Positions 12,019 to 25,300 of a DNA stretch of 64,000 nucleotides are shown one piece after another. Origin of the DNA: Cristatella mucedo (Eukaryota > Bryozoa > Phylactolaemata > Cristatellidae); assembly GCA_009760855.2 (NCBI GenBank), contig WPIO01000065.1, forward strand, positions 507,001 to 571,000, written 5' to 3'. The notes under the pieces were generated by a model. The model did no database searches and was not told the DNA's origin. It worked only from the letters and a program-made list of their open reading frames with translations. A program made the position numbers and the translations under genes. The first letter of the stretch is position 1, and every line of letters starts with the position of its first letter.

Positions 12019-12297
12019 CAGTCAGCCCCAGACTTACGACGGTTCGATTTACGAAAATTCGCAGATAATCGCAATGGTCATGCAAAAATCGAAAATCTTA
12101 GTGCATCCAAGAAAACTCTAAATCCACGTGCGGTCAGTAGATTTAACAACGCAACAAACATTAGGGAGGAAATGATATCTGACAGTGTCAGAACGTATCG
12201 CAGTACAGCCTATCATATACAATTCTCGACTTACGAAAATTTTGCTTACGACAGATTTCCCGGCCCCTATCGATTTCGTAGTCGGGGGCTGAGTCTG
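12019..12297. mobile_element. Candidate pogo/Tigger-like MITE
   Basis: A 279-bp block has imperfect inverted ends. The left end reads CAGTCAGCCCCAGACTTACG and the right end, in reverse complement, reads CAGACTCAGCCCCCGACTAC. A TA dinucleotide precedes the left end; the right-hand TA is not preserved. Internally a TTACGAAAATT motif occurs at both sides. CAG-type ends and TA insertion fit the pogo group of Tc1/mariner elements. A 137-codon frame runs through it but reads as repeat translation. Confidence 0.45.
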
Positions 12298-13005
12298 TGG
12301 CAATACTTTACCCTGGCTAAGGAATTATATGGCCCAAATTCCCGCGTCGGGGTTGCTCCGCGGCGCCCACTCAATATGGAGCCACCGGTTCATTGAAAAT
12401 TATTTTTTATATTTAATTAATTCACACTCAAATCTTGATAATTTCCATCAAATGTACCCATCTTCTCGGAATACCAGGGCAGGCGATGAGTGCAGTTGAG
12501 CTAGCACACTTGCGGCGCTCTATCCACTTCAACAGGAACACGGCTAGCTGCGGTCACTGAAGGCCGCTTCTTTAATAACACTGACCTTCACGTTTGCGTC
12601 AGTCGGGGGATCAGCACTCGTTCGCTTGTTTTTACTCTTCTCAGGAGGCGCATATGCTATTTTCATGTATTTACAATTGCGGCCTAACTTTAGGGTCCTA
12701 CAAGTTCACGGATTGTCTAAACGGGTGAACCACCGAACTATACGCCAACAGGCGTAGCGCGTGCGAACTAACGATGAGACCAGTGGCAAGAGCTAGTCCC
12801 CAATGCCAAAATAGGTAGGGGCCCACGAGTGACCTTTACAGTTTCCCTTTGGTTCAAATGAAGGAACAAAGTTGACATAAAGGAGTATGCCTTTCCATCG
12901 GATGATATGTGAATGCATGAACATGGGGACAGATGATGTTGCTGATAACAAGCCAAACGTGGGGAAACGGCAAAGCAGACGACCGAAAAGCAGAAACCCT
13001 CGAAG
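12298..13005. other. Unassigned; probable first intron of the minus-strand gene
   Basis: It lies downstream, on the minus strand, of a donor site at 13006-13011, so it should be intronic for that gene. No exon was recognised. Confidence 0.3.
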
Positions 13006-13011
13006 ACTTAC

Positions 13012-13129
13012 GATGATCGAAATATAGGTGACCTACTTCGAGACCTCCGTAAGGCTTCACGATTTTCGTCAGGTCTTCCCGCCGGTACTCTGTTGTAACT
13101 ACTACTGCCCTGGGGCGAGCCATCATCAC
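13012..13129 (-). CDS. First coding exon of an unrecognised gene, divergent from XRRA1
   Basis: The minus-strand frame starts with three consecutive ATG codons (first at 13129) and reads MMMARPRAVVVTTEY…, then …IVKPYGGLEVGHLYFDH. It is cut by a strong GTAAGT donor (plus-strand acttac at 13006-13011), leaving a 118-nt exon in phase 1. The residue texture is that of a conserved, folded protein, but I cannot name the family. Its 5' end is 237 bases from the XRRA1 start and points the opposite way, suggesting a shared bidirectional promoter. Later exons were not found; they must lie at lower coordinates, possibly beyond the LINE-rich intron. Frame read-through past the donor (to 12854) is probably not coding. 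Confidence 0.5.
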
Positions 13130-13366
13130 TGTTTTTAGTTAGCATTGCAGATTGGTTCGGACCGATACGCCATTACTATACAGGAAACAGAGTTGATACG
13201 AGATTATTTACAGTTTATTTAAGATCTAAGCATAAAAAATGATTTTTAAAACTAAAATATAAACTGTTTTACTCTCAAACGCTAACATTGAATTGTGTTA
13301 TCGGGCTCCTGAGGTCTACGAGGTGAATGACGGGCCAACTTCCGTTTAGTTGTCAGGGTAATCAAC
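13130..13366. promoter_or_regulatory. Putative bidirectional promoter
   Basis: This 237-bp interval separates two start codons facing away from each other (minus-strand exon at 13129, XRRA1 ATG at 13367). There is no obvious TATA box at a fixed distance from either side. The XRRA1 start has a good context (caacATGGcc). The role is inferred from geometry only. Confidence 0.45.
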
Positions 13367-16300
13367 ATGGCCGCCGGCATTAAGTACGACGATGGCACAA
13401 GTTTCATCTCCAACTGTTTTCCTGTACGGACTATGCATAGAGAAAATGAAGCCGGTGAGTATAAATTGGATCAAACTGATGTTTTATATTGCTTTGCTTT
13501 TCCTCTGCAGTTCCTCTATGAAGGATTCTCTTCCGTAGACGGGGCATGGTTGGTTGCCTACAGAGCTGAGCAGAGGAGACAGTTCAAAGCGGTAGTGTGT
13601 GCCAAACAGCCTAGAACTTTCTCAAGAATCAAGGAGGAGCGCAGGAGAAATTTTCTGTCGGCGCCTCAGCTGAAGCAAACTGACGTAGAAGAGAGTACAA
13701 GGGAAGAGGCTATGCTCGACGGCTTTTATCTTCTGAAGCACTGCTGCATAGAGGACCCGTCTGATTTATGCTCTGTAAACATATCCAGTAGCGGTCTCAG
13801 TTCTGCCAGAGAAGAAGACTTCCAGCTTTTTGATAATGTTGCTTATGTAAACGCAGCGGACAATGAATTGAAGCTAGGTATGCCACCTTCATAGTTGTTT
13901 GCTTGGTACTAAGTTGCCGAAGTTGAGTTTCAAAAGCCTGAGCAGTTTACTTAAAAAACGACATTGCACAAATTAACTCAAGGTTTATTATTTTAGAAAT
14001 TTTTGACAGATTTCCAGCCGTAAGGGAACTTGAGCTTCCGGTCAATGGTTTAAGGGGGCTCCGCTTGGATCACGACATGTTCAAGCAACTTGAGGTAAGA
14101 AATGTCTCGTACCGCGTTTAAGCACTCGCTCAAGCTAGTTTAAAGTTTGATGCGTTGAATTAGTTGAGAAATTCAGATTATTGTGGTTGTGACTCACTTA
14201 GCCGTATATCAAGTGCAATATCAAGTGCAATATTATATGAGGGACACAGCAGCAGCTTTAAGATTCCTTTGTCAGCAGTAACAGACAGGGATGGTTGCTA
14301 GGTGCATATTATGGTATATGCACTCACTCGCAAACGTAGTTACGAGGTCCATTAAACACCGTCTACTTATTAATTATTCACTCTCGGGGGTCCTCAATCG
14401 GTGTGGGTGGCTTTTGCACAAACCCTATTCTGTACATAAAAACGGACCCAACGTTGGTAGCCGTGTCTAAGGTAACTGTTAAAAAAAACTCCCCGGCGGC
14501 CTGGAACGGTATGTTACCTTTAAAGATTGCGGAACTCAAGCTTTGACTTGCAGTTTGATTATCGCACTCGCAGTCCAAACGGCTAACAATTTTTCTGAGC
14601 ATTCACTTGTGCTCAGTAAAGAAGTTATTTTTGCACTTCCGTATCACTCATGTAGTGCTGCTCCTACGGTGCTTATCTGCCATGGGAAAGACAAATGTGC
14701 TTAACAGTGAAATCGAAGGTCAAGTCCTCGCATATCACAAGACGGGTCTCAGCACTGCAAAGGTGGCACAGAAGCTTGATTTAAGTCTGAGGAATCGGTC
14801 AGGTATAACATGAAGTATTTTCAGGGTGGTAGAATGGATGTCTTACCACTCTCCGGCCGCCCATGTTCGACGACAAAACAAGATGACCGTCTGCTAAAAC
14901 TTGCTGCGCTGGGTTGAAAGAAAGCGCCACTCCGAGCTCTCTTCGAGACCTTTTGAAGAGGCCACTTGCAATGCTGTAAGTGTTGACACGGTCCGTGGAA
15001 GGCTTACGGAGCATGGCATTTACAGAAGAATGAGTAAACGCAAGCCGTTAATTTACGAACGATAACAAAATTTCCGTCTGTGGTGGGTCTGAAAACGCGT
15101 CCACTTTACAGCTGCCGACTGGAGCAGTATTCTATGGACCGATGAAAGTAAATTCACGGTCCATGGAGATGGCAAGCAGAGGACTTTAGTTAATCAAAAA
15201 CAGGCGAATAGTACCACCCGGACTGCTTACAATATACGCTCAAGTAAGGCGGTGGAAGTGTGATTATTTTTTCATATTTTTCGGCTTACGGCGTAGGAAC
15301 TCGACACCGAATCAAGGGATTACGGACAGAACCGTGTTCGTGGACATCATTGAGAATTTTGGTGTGCCCTGTACCAAAGCAGCTGCTAGCGGTGGTGGCA
15401 GCCGTTAAGATTCTTCTGGTGATATATCAATGAGGCTATTAAACCAGCTAATATTTACTTATTTAATTGCCTGGGAGAATCTACCGGGTCTCCGGGAAGG
15501 ACTAAAGTGGCGTTCCTGGAGGTGACCCTGCGGTAGGATGCTTCCGGGTCGCCTTCTGAGAGTGCTTTAGCCCCATAGCCCTCTACCTCAAGGACCTACT
15601 TAAGGATCACAGACGGATCCCAGATGTTGGCATGGGGCTGGACCTGGACCTTGAGGAGTATGACCTCTATGACTTGCTACGCTCTTTTCTCAAAGAGTCT
15701 GAATCTTCCCGCCGATGCCGACCTCGCGAAAGCCTCTTTCGACTTTGCTAAAAGAAAATGCATTTCATATTTGCAGAGCCCCAAGCTGCACGCCGAAGGA
15801 TAGACAGGTTGATATACGCACCCGTTTAGACTGGTCTAAAAGGACGAACTCTTAAGAAATTCTCAGAAATACATGATCTTCCTCTTCTAAATAAAAAATA
15901 ATTACCCCTTCTTGAAATTGAACCTGAGCACAACCAGCGATGCTGGGCTGTTCCTGCAGCATGTGCGGCACCACTCACAGTAAAAATGCTCGCAAACCAA
16001 CGTGCATACTACCCATTAATAAGTCTTTCAAACAGAGAAAGCACTGAAGTGGCTTGCCAATCACCACTGCCGGATAAGCCTGCAGAGCCGCAGAGAAAGC
16101 ATTCTGTAGGCGACTACAGAGCTCCTCCTCCTCCTCGCTGCTCGCTTTTCGGGAGCCAAAGCCCTAACTAGTCTCACTCAAAGGTACGAGTGCTAAGCAC
16201 TCTCACGGGGCAAGGCCAAAGCCCCGCATGGGTCTCACTGAAGGGGATGGCGCCAGACTGCCCCAACCCAAGCCGCAGCCATTAAGCTCCCTGTTGCATT

Positions 16301-19300
16301 ATAAGGGAGGAATTTCGTGGGCGATTTAATATACAGTTAGAAGCCAGCTTATTAGACAGCACCCAGCCACAAGTGAGGTCATTAATGAGACGTATATGGT
16401 CCACTATCCAGGTTATAACAGTTTGAGATCTGCATAGTGTGTAAGTCGGTGTCATAATCCATAGCAGGGGCAGGCATCGATAGGATAGGCAGTTCGAGCG
16501 GCCGGTATTCGCTACGAGCAGTAAAGAAGGGATTAAATACTACGAAGTGCAGCAATGTTCGTTGGTGTACCATCATGCCTGCATTTGCCGTGGAGGATAT
16601 AACAGAAAATTTACGAATACAGATAAGAGTATGCAAATATTGTTCACAGAAATATCTGTATCACTCACACGCAGGCACGCGAACGTACGCACTCACGCGA
16701 AAGTATATACAGTATACTCACGCACTCGTACACACACCCATGAACACTTACTTTATATATAGTATAAGTACGTGTATACTTTGTTCTTTTTATAAAGCAC
16801 CCTAAGAGAACTTAATCTCTATCCAGGCGCTTCACATACGCCGCAGCTCTCAAGCCCGAGACCTGCGTCATCAAAGGTGACTTTGCGGTGCTGTCTTTTG
16901 ATTGGGCAGTATAATTAACTTTGCAGTATGTACGTACCTATATTTACTTAAAAATTTTCCTGCAAAACTGTTTCAGATGTTGGACCTGTCGTACAACAGT
17001 CTGCTTCCCGACGATCTGCTAACTCTTGGTTGCTTAAGGAAGCTTAAGGTTCTTTATCTCACTGGAAATAATCTCTCTTCACTCCCAGTTAAAATGGCTG
17101 CATGCTACAGCACTGGAAGGTAAGAACTAATTAGTTTCTTTTATCCTGCGATTCTGAAAGCATAGTTTTTTGGTAAATGCTTTTCTCAACAGCTATTACA
17201 TGTCAGCCTATCATTCTAGCCACCTTGCTGCAAACTTTTTGCAAGCAAGTTTGATCCTTGCAGTGACCCGAAAAAGTGGAGATACCCAAACTTGGAGATT
17301 CTAGGCCTTGATCACAATGAGCTTGATCATATACAAGCGTTCGCACCATTGGCTGGTCTAAAAAGGTATGCACTATCGCGAATATCAGCATGTCCGTTGG
17401 TAATTTTGACCTCAATTCTTTCTATATATCAATGTTGGCTGGTGAGGACAACTCTAATACTGTATATGGTAGCCGATTTGTCTGCATATAAATGTGTGTT
17501 GCTGCCATTTTTAGGCTGATGCATCTGTCGCTCGAGCACAATAAGATATCATGCGTGCCCCATCTTCAAGCGAGAGCAACGAAGGGATCCTCTAACGGCA
17601 GTCAGGTCGCAGCAGGGCATGCCTCTACGTCTATGGTCAGCCATGGACTGAATCCTGAAGTCACTGGACCATCAGACAGCCTGCAAGACAAGGAGCCCCC
17701 AGATCGCTCAGGTTAGCGCTTGCCAGCTCTTTGCCAGCTCTTCAGAATTTCAACATATACGGACTGTTATTAAACTATGTATTAGAAAGCCTGCAGTCAG
17801 TTCGCGAGCTAAACTTCTTACCTGAAAGCAGTGGACCTCATCCATACAGTGCACTGAAGTGTAAAATAGAGCAAATCTGACAGTCAGCTTCAATATATAA
17901 GGAAGTTTTACCAGACACGGCTACATGCTAATGGTCTGTAGACATTCTCTGGACCAGCAGCATTGATTTGATGTGCGACCTCAGGGCCGCATTCGTATTT
18001 TGCCATTTTGACAATTAACTTTCGATCTCGGTTGAAGTATTGGGAAGTTCTCGGTTGCAATCATCGTTCAGTGTTATTATGCTGCCTTCACTTCAACGGC
18101 GGTGTTCCACTTAGGTCGACTCATCTTTGAGAAAACAGTAAGCTCCTGTTGTCATTTTGACGTTAGTAGCCAGGCTTTCTTGTTCAGCTAATGACCTAGT
18201 AAATATCGAATAAAAAGGTGCCATCTGGGTATTTTACTTATTGATTTGAAGTGAAGCTTGGATTAACGAAATACAGATTCACACCTTGGGCACCGCTATT
18301 ACAGGTTAAATTGTTGTCCGTTCTCGCGGCTGGAGTTTATCGACATAATGCAGGCTAGCTACTGTGTGCTACAACTGTTTACTTATCTCTCCCTCTCGAT
18401 CGCAAACGTGAAGTTAGACCAACAGTTCGGCAAAAGTTAACTTGGTATGCAGCACTAGGCTACGCTATGTTGCAAATTAGGCGGTGGTGATTACCGTAGG
18501 CTATATTCACTGTGTATCCTTCGGAATAACATTGAACACTTTTGTCTTAAGGCCTTAACATGGCTTCACCCTGCTGATTGGGTGGGATCAGAAATCGCCA
18601 GTCTTTTTGAAAACGAGAGATATTTTGATATCTCGGAGGGTGCAGGTATATGTTACTTTGAAAATCTTGCCAGGCTTACACTTGATGGATTTTTTGCCGT
18701 TGAAAGCTAGTTATAATTCATCAGGATGAATGTACCATACGAGCCAGTAGTTGTGCTAATCTTTAGAAGAATGATTTGCTTTATCTACTTAACACATTAG
18801 CAGTGAATAGACCGTCGGATGATTGGCAAATGCGCTTGCATTATAATTCTTAGCAGAAATATCTGCTTACTTGAATTAACAGGCATTGTACTCAGTTGTC
18901 CTCACATATGTAGTATTTTTTGTCACAGACTTTTGGTTTGCCTTGATTTTAGTGATACGTAAAGACCACGCCAATGGTGAATACACGAAGGAGGAGTCCG
19001 ACATACCAAAGGATGCCGATAGTCCATCGGGACATATTGATGATGGCGAAAAACTTAGTACGGGCGATGCTGAAGGAGCCATTCCATTTCCGGAGCTCAG
19101 GTTTCTGTCGTTGGCTCACAACAATATCAATTCAGAGGAGGATCTGCTGCCAGTTGCGGCCTGGCCCTCACTGGAGGAGTTGTTTCTTCATGGAAACCCT
19201 CTGACAGAAACTCACAGCGGCGACCCACCGCTGCTCAAGCGATTCCTCCAAGATGAGCTCGGAATCGCAATTTTTCGAAAGAAGCCTGTCTTCGAAAAGC

Positions 19301-22300
19301 CAAGTTTTGAAGTGCCACTTGCAAAACCCGGACGTTTGGTATGTATTATGATCAGTAAACGTCTAGCCGACATCCTATAACTTGTTGTAAAGCCCGACTT
19401 CCTTGTGCCTAAGCAAGCTAAGTTATACACAGTCACTGCATCCATTCAGATAGAGTAAATATGCATGGACTGGAGGTCTTTGCTGATTTTTTCTGCTCAC
19501 GATTATATAGATGTGCAATTTATCTCTGTCTGTAACTCCACAAAGCCAGTCCGTAATTCAACAAAGCCACACAGACTGAGTCAGTGTTATCAAAGAGAGT
19601 TTTCTATAGCGCATTCAAAGCCTATATTGCTTTCGGTACGCATGCGGTAGCCAACAGACTTTATCTCACGAAACGAAGAGAAAGTGAGAAAGCAGCATAT
19701 ATGAGTTAAGAGGCCAGCCAGGGAAGGGAGTAGCACGAAGGTACTAACAATAATAATGATGCATTTGCATAGCGTCCTAGGATAACTAAGTCTCTTTCTA
19801 GACACTTTACGTATGCTGTAAAGGAAGCATGAGACAATGATTAGTGGTAGTATGCACAATTTTAACAGGCATAACATAGTTAGAGATGACATGTGCAGCG
19901 TCAACATATAAATATGATTAGTGCTAGTATGCACAGTGTCAGCATGCATAAGCACACAAAGGTCGAATCACAAGGACTAAATTCTTTGATTATGTAGATG
20001 CGTTTTTTTCTTTTTAAATGTCAAGTCAGGCGATGTAGTGACGGTATTTGGGAGTGAGTTCTAGGCTTTGGGAGCATGTGAACTAAAGGCACTGTCCCTT
20101 AATGATTTGAGGTTCTTCTGATGTATAGCTAAACTATTTGAGTCAGAAAAGCAGGTTACGATTCCTAGGCTTAGGGGAGAGTAGTTCTGATAGGAGGTTG
20201 GAGCTAATGAATAAAAGAACTAAAAGTAAGTGACAAAACCCTGAATTTGTTGCACTGCTTGATTGGGAGCCAGTTCAGGTTGACGAGACGTGGTGTAATG
20301 TAACAGCTACGACGCTCACGACAGACAAGCCTAGCTGCAGAGTTTTGCACCAGCTGTAATCGCCTCGCCCTTAGGCCTGAAGACTTTTCGAGTAATGAGT
20401 TATAGATGTAGAGACAGGATTTTAAAAATGCGTGGACCAACTTGGTTGTTGAATCCCTGTCTAAGCAGGCCTGAAGTTTTGCAATGCCATATAGCCAAAA
20501 GTAGGCAGACTTGATGGTGGAGCTGATGTGGTCTTCTAATGAAGGGTCACTTGAAACAGGACACCCAGATTGCACGCGAATTCTACTAGAAATATGCTGG
20601 CCGAGCCCATTTTGAGGGATCGAGCCATTTTGAGGGATACGCTTTCAATTTCCGAGTCGCAAATGGTTTGCCCATAACTAGTATGTTGATTTTATCGCCA
20701 TTCAATTTGAGAAAGCTTGCTGCAATCCATGTGCAGATGTCAGCAATACATGCAGCAAGTGAGTTAAGAGAATTGAACGTACTGAAGGGCTCGAAGGGAT
20801 CAAAACAGAAGTACAAGCGAGTGTCATCTTCATAGAAATGAAAGCCTAGATTTTGCTTGGCGATCACTAAGGCAAGATGGAGAGTATAAACTTTGAAAAG
20901 AAGCGGACCAAGCACAGAGCCCTGAGGTACCTCGAACTTCAGTGTTTCATCGGATGATTTTTGTCCATTCACATCAACATTCTAGAGGTTCCCACTGAGA
21001 TAGAGTCTGAACCGTTGCAGTGTAGTACCAGTGATGCTCAGGCGAGATGAGAAGCTCTGGAAAAGGACTTGGTGATCAATGGTATCAAACAACGCTACCG
21101 AAAGATCAAGCAAAGCAAGCATAGAGACTTTACCCCAGGTCTGCATTCCCGAGAAGGTCGTTAAATACCCAAAGTAATGCTGACTCGGCGGAGTGATTAG
21201 CTGTAAAAACCAGACTGTAGCTTACCCACTAGGTGTGAAGTTCCAATATAATAGTTCAGCTGGTCGGCCACTGCTCGATCTTTGATAGGAATAATATAAG
21301 AAAGACTGGGTGGGAATTTCCTAAAGTTCTCCTGGTCTAGTGTTGCTTTCTTAATTAATGGCTAAAAAACAGCCTTGTTGAAAGATGAAGGGATATGGAC
21401 TGAGGCTATGGGAATATTTATTGTGTTAGTTATACATGGCAGCAGCAGATTTATGCATCTAAAAGTAGGATGGTGAGAAATTAATCTGGAGGATTAGTAG
21501 TCTTCTTTGACTGGGAGGTGAATTTCAGGATGAGGTCACTCGTAGCTCCTTTTAATATAGACACTGAGGTGCTGCACGGAATGTGGGGGGATTCCTGTAG
21601 GGTTGTTATTGAGGGACATGAGTTCAGATGGGATGCTGCTACCTTAGGGACAGACCCTTTGACCTTGTCTTTCTTGCTGAAAAAGAAGCTAGAGAAGGGA
21701 TCAGCGAGATCGCCAAAAGGAGCACTAGGTAAGGAGACAATCTGGGAGCGGTTACGAAGATTGTGGATGGTACACATCAGCATTTCTTTTATTGTGCACC
21801 TGTGACTCAATAATGTTATTAAAGAAGCGAAACTTGGCCATTCCCAGGATCAATCGGTACGATCTACAGTATCAGATCCTAGTATGCCTGACGATGGACA
21901 GCCAGTCCTGATCTTTTAAATGTTTTCTCAAGCTTTCCCTGAGTAGAGCTAGCTAGTTAACCATAGGCCGTCTGGGCGAGGGCGCTCATTCCGCTTAGTC
22001 AGATAGGCCAACTTATAAAGCATGTCAGCAAGTGAAGTGGGAGCTCAGGATGGCTTGAGATGACGTGCCACAAGTGGAGGTTATATGTCTTTGTGTATGA
22101 ATTGTGGAAATGAGTTCCACAGTCGAGGATCTGCCAAGCAAAAGCGTCAGCCGCCAACAGTCAATCAAACGGCTAATTTATTGTCTGTAGAAGTCCTGAG
22201 GGCGCGAGGAGGCTGAAACTGGTGCAGCAGTTCAGCTAGGGATGGAGTCAAGCCGAGGCGAACCTTTTTGGTCAGCGTAAGAACTTTATTCTGTATTGAT

Positions 22301-25300
22301 CAACCGCCGCCGTCGAAGCTCCTTCAGCAAAGGAGACACGTGGTCAAAGCTCTAGGATTTCTAGCAAGTCTTGCAGCCATATTCATCATCAGCTGCGGTG
22401 GCATAGTGGCCTAGTGGCTTTTTTTAATAGCCCAGCCAAAATCTAATTGCAATAATTTAGCCGAGGCAGAACTAGGGAGCTAGTTAAATGATTTGCTCGC
22501 CACAGTAGTAACAGTAGTAGTACAGCACTGTCTGCATCTGGCATGACGATGCAACCATGATTAGCTAAATATTACCTGGCTGTGACCATCTCAGCTCTAA
22601 AGTACCAGAAGGTGGAAACATAAGTAAGTTACCTCGCATGCATTTCCTTTTTGATGGCAAATAGATGTTTAAGAATCGCTGGACTTACTGATGCCCCAAA
22701 GCAGTGATAGGATAGAACTAACGAGGCATGGGTGCAGTGGTAACTGCTAAATATTTCATTTTTAGGTCAAATCTGTGATACCACCAATCCCCAGAATTAA
22801 CGTCGAAAAGCTGCTTGCTCTAGAAGCACCAAAGCAGGATGCAGTTTCTGTGCAAAAGGCCGAGGTGCAATGGAAAAGCAGAACTGAAAGTGTAGCGTCC
22901 GGTACTGCTGAGAGAGTGAGCACAGCTGCAAATTTTGAGAGCATCGCTGAGGAATTCGCAGCTGCTGGGCCGAAGCCGACCGCAGTGCCGGCCAATGACA
23001 ATGGCACATTCTTCATGACTCAGGTGAGCATTGTCTCCTGCATGCTAAGCTCGGCGAGTGTTTCTTAAAATCTCTCTGTTGTCCTGTCACTGTTGAGCTA
23101 AGTAGATCCTACGTGTCGACTGCGTGATCTCGTAAATTCCCTTACCAACACAGGTAAATGAGAGTGATGCTGAACGACCCGGTGTTCGTGCCGACGTCGA
23201 GGAAGCGATCGACCTTGAAAGGCCAAAACCTGCTCTCCAGCCTGGTAAAACTGAGCTCGGTATTGGGGCAAAATATGAGGGCTACGAAGAACTTTTTGAC
23301 GAGACAGATGAGGACTGTCTGTTAAACACACAGCTGCCAAAAGGTATTCAAAATTGTGTCCCGAATTTAGCAAGTAGCCTTCAATAAACTGCTTCGTTTA
23401 GTTTTCAGTTATGTACCAGAATTCTTATTTTAGTCAAGCCAGTCACAGGTCTTCTTTATCGTCAGTAGGATCTTTCATGCTTTGTCTGCTCAAATGAGTA
23501 AGAATGTAAGCCAATCGTAATTTTCCGATATTTTCAAATAAAATAATTCATTCAGCGAGAGGAGATTTTACTAGTAAAAAACAAAAACAGCCTAGAGCCT
23601 TTTAGATGCGATGTAGAGCACATTGGTGTTTGCAGCACTACGTTTTGTAGCCATGGTAGCTTAAGTATGTGCATTTGTATCCTTGGGATCACACAGCCAT
23701 GTGTGTTGAGGAACGTGGGCAGGCATGAGATGGTAAATAGAGGTGCATGCAGAAATTTAGAATTTAAAACGTTATTATATGCGTTCAAAAGTTGATTATT
23801 CGCTATAGGCTATAATAACTGAAAATCTGAGTGACTGATCTGCGTCAGACTGATCTCTTTAGTGAGGGTTTCTATTGGGCTGCTTGAAATTTCATTCCCT
23901 AACTATCCAAAGACTCTGTTCTTAACAAAGTAAATATATGCCAGTTGGGCTGCTATCTCGCTTATTTGGTTAAGCAAAGTAAATCACATTATATGCTTAA
24001 TTCTTAGGAGTCGATTACAAACCCAGGAACGTTTGGCCAACATAAATTAAAATATAAATTAATGCATACTGTGCCGCGGTTAGTGTTTGGGCTGCAACAA
24101 AAAACCCCATTCACTTATTGAACACTTCGCTTCCGCGAGCCACGGTTTGCTGTATTAGCAAAATACATAACTTATCTAATGTCTGTAGTTGTATGGAGTA
24201 AATGTCAAGAACCGAACTCTTTCATATTTGCAAACAGATCCAGCTTGCTCACACAAAGAGGCAAATGTATTTGATCAATTGCTTTTTTAATAGATATGTC
24301 AACTTCAGTTAAGGTGCTACGACATATATTAGCTCACCCAACAACATATCGCAAGAACGAGGTGCAGCTCGAGAAGAGACAACGAACGTATGAGCCATAC
24401 GAGAAGGTATGCACGACGACCGATCCTACGGCCGCATTTGATAACTTACTAAAAACAAGTTCGATAGCCTTTTCCCATGACGCTCCGCAGTGCTCCCAAA
24501 ACTAACGAGCAGAGCTGCGCCTTAGCGCGTTTCCGTATGCAGCATTTAGTCAACAGTGCGGCGATCGATAAAGAACGGAAGAAAGTATTTTGCAGCTGCA
24601 AAGTCTTATCGTCGGCCACGCGTGCAAAACCCTGTGGCTCGTCTGGTCTGTGATAAACGGCAGCAGCATAGCTGTCAGAGCCCAGTGCTTCTTTCTGAGC
24701 TTTACTGGCTCCCACTGGCGAGCATCGAATCAGCTTGAAGCTCCTTTTTTTGCTGGCCTACAGATTGCTTCACTTGCTCTCGCACGTTCGCCGAGTTGCA
24801 CTCTGGCAAACTCGATGCTCCTCCTCCTCTCTCAGTGGGGCGCTGCTCTCGCACCCAGCACGCTCTCCGGCTGCAAGTCGTCGTCTCGCCGATTCTCGAA
24901 CTGAATAGAAATCATTTTTGCAATTGGGCCTTCCGTTCGAATGCGCCGACAGTCGGGAAATTGCTAAGACTTCCGTTACCACCTGCATTGACTTAGTATA
25001 GCTTAAGTCTGGGCTAAAAAAATTAAATTGTGTTTTGCTCAGCTTTCCCTGCATCCCAGTAACTCGTCGTTCTTTTTTGTCCTGCCTACTGCATGCTTAC
25101 CTGTGCAGAATATGCATTGCATGTGACTAACCAGGGGTCTCCATATTCCGCCGTCCTGACTGTCCTTTCGTGAGCTTTTGGATTCTTGTCCAAGCATGGT
25201 GCCACGCTAGTCATTAAATCTTGGTAAGTGCTTATCTCACAGCGAGTTGCAAATTACCCAGATAGAGATTGTTGTTCTATTAGGTCTCTATGCAGAAGAC

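Noticed and set aside
11983-12396. 137-codon plus-strand frame
   Set aside because: It reads across the inverted-end MITE candidate; no homology.
12854-13011. Extension of the minus-strand exon past its GTAAGT donor
   Set aside because: The sequence after the donor loses protein-like character, and a consensus donor sits at the change point.
13511-13538. CAG acceptor at 13508-13510 for XRRA1 exon 2
   Set aside because: It would shift the frame to a stop within four codons. The TAG acceptor at 13536-13538 keeps the phase and restores similarity to XRRA1.
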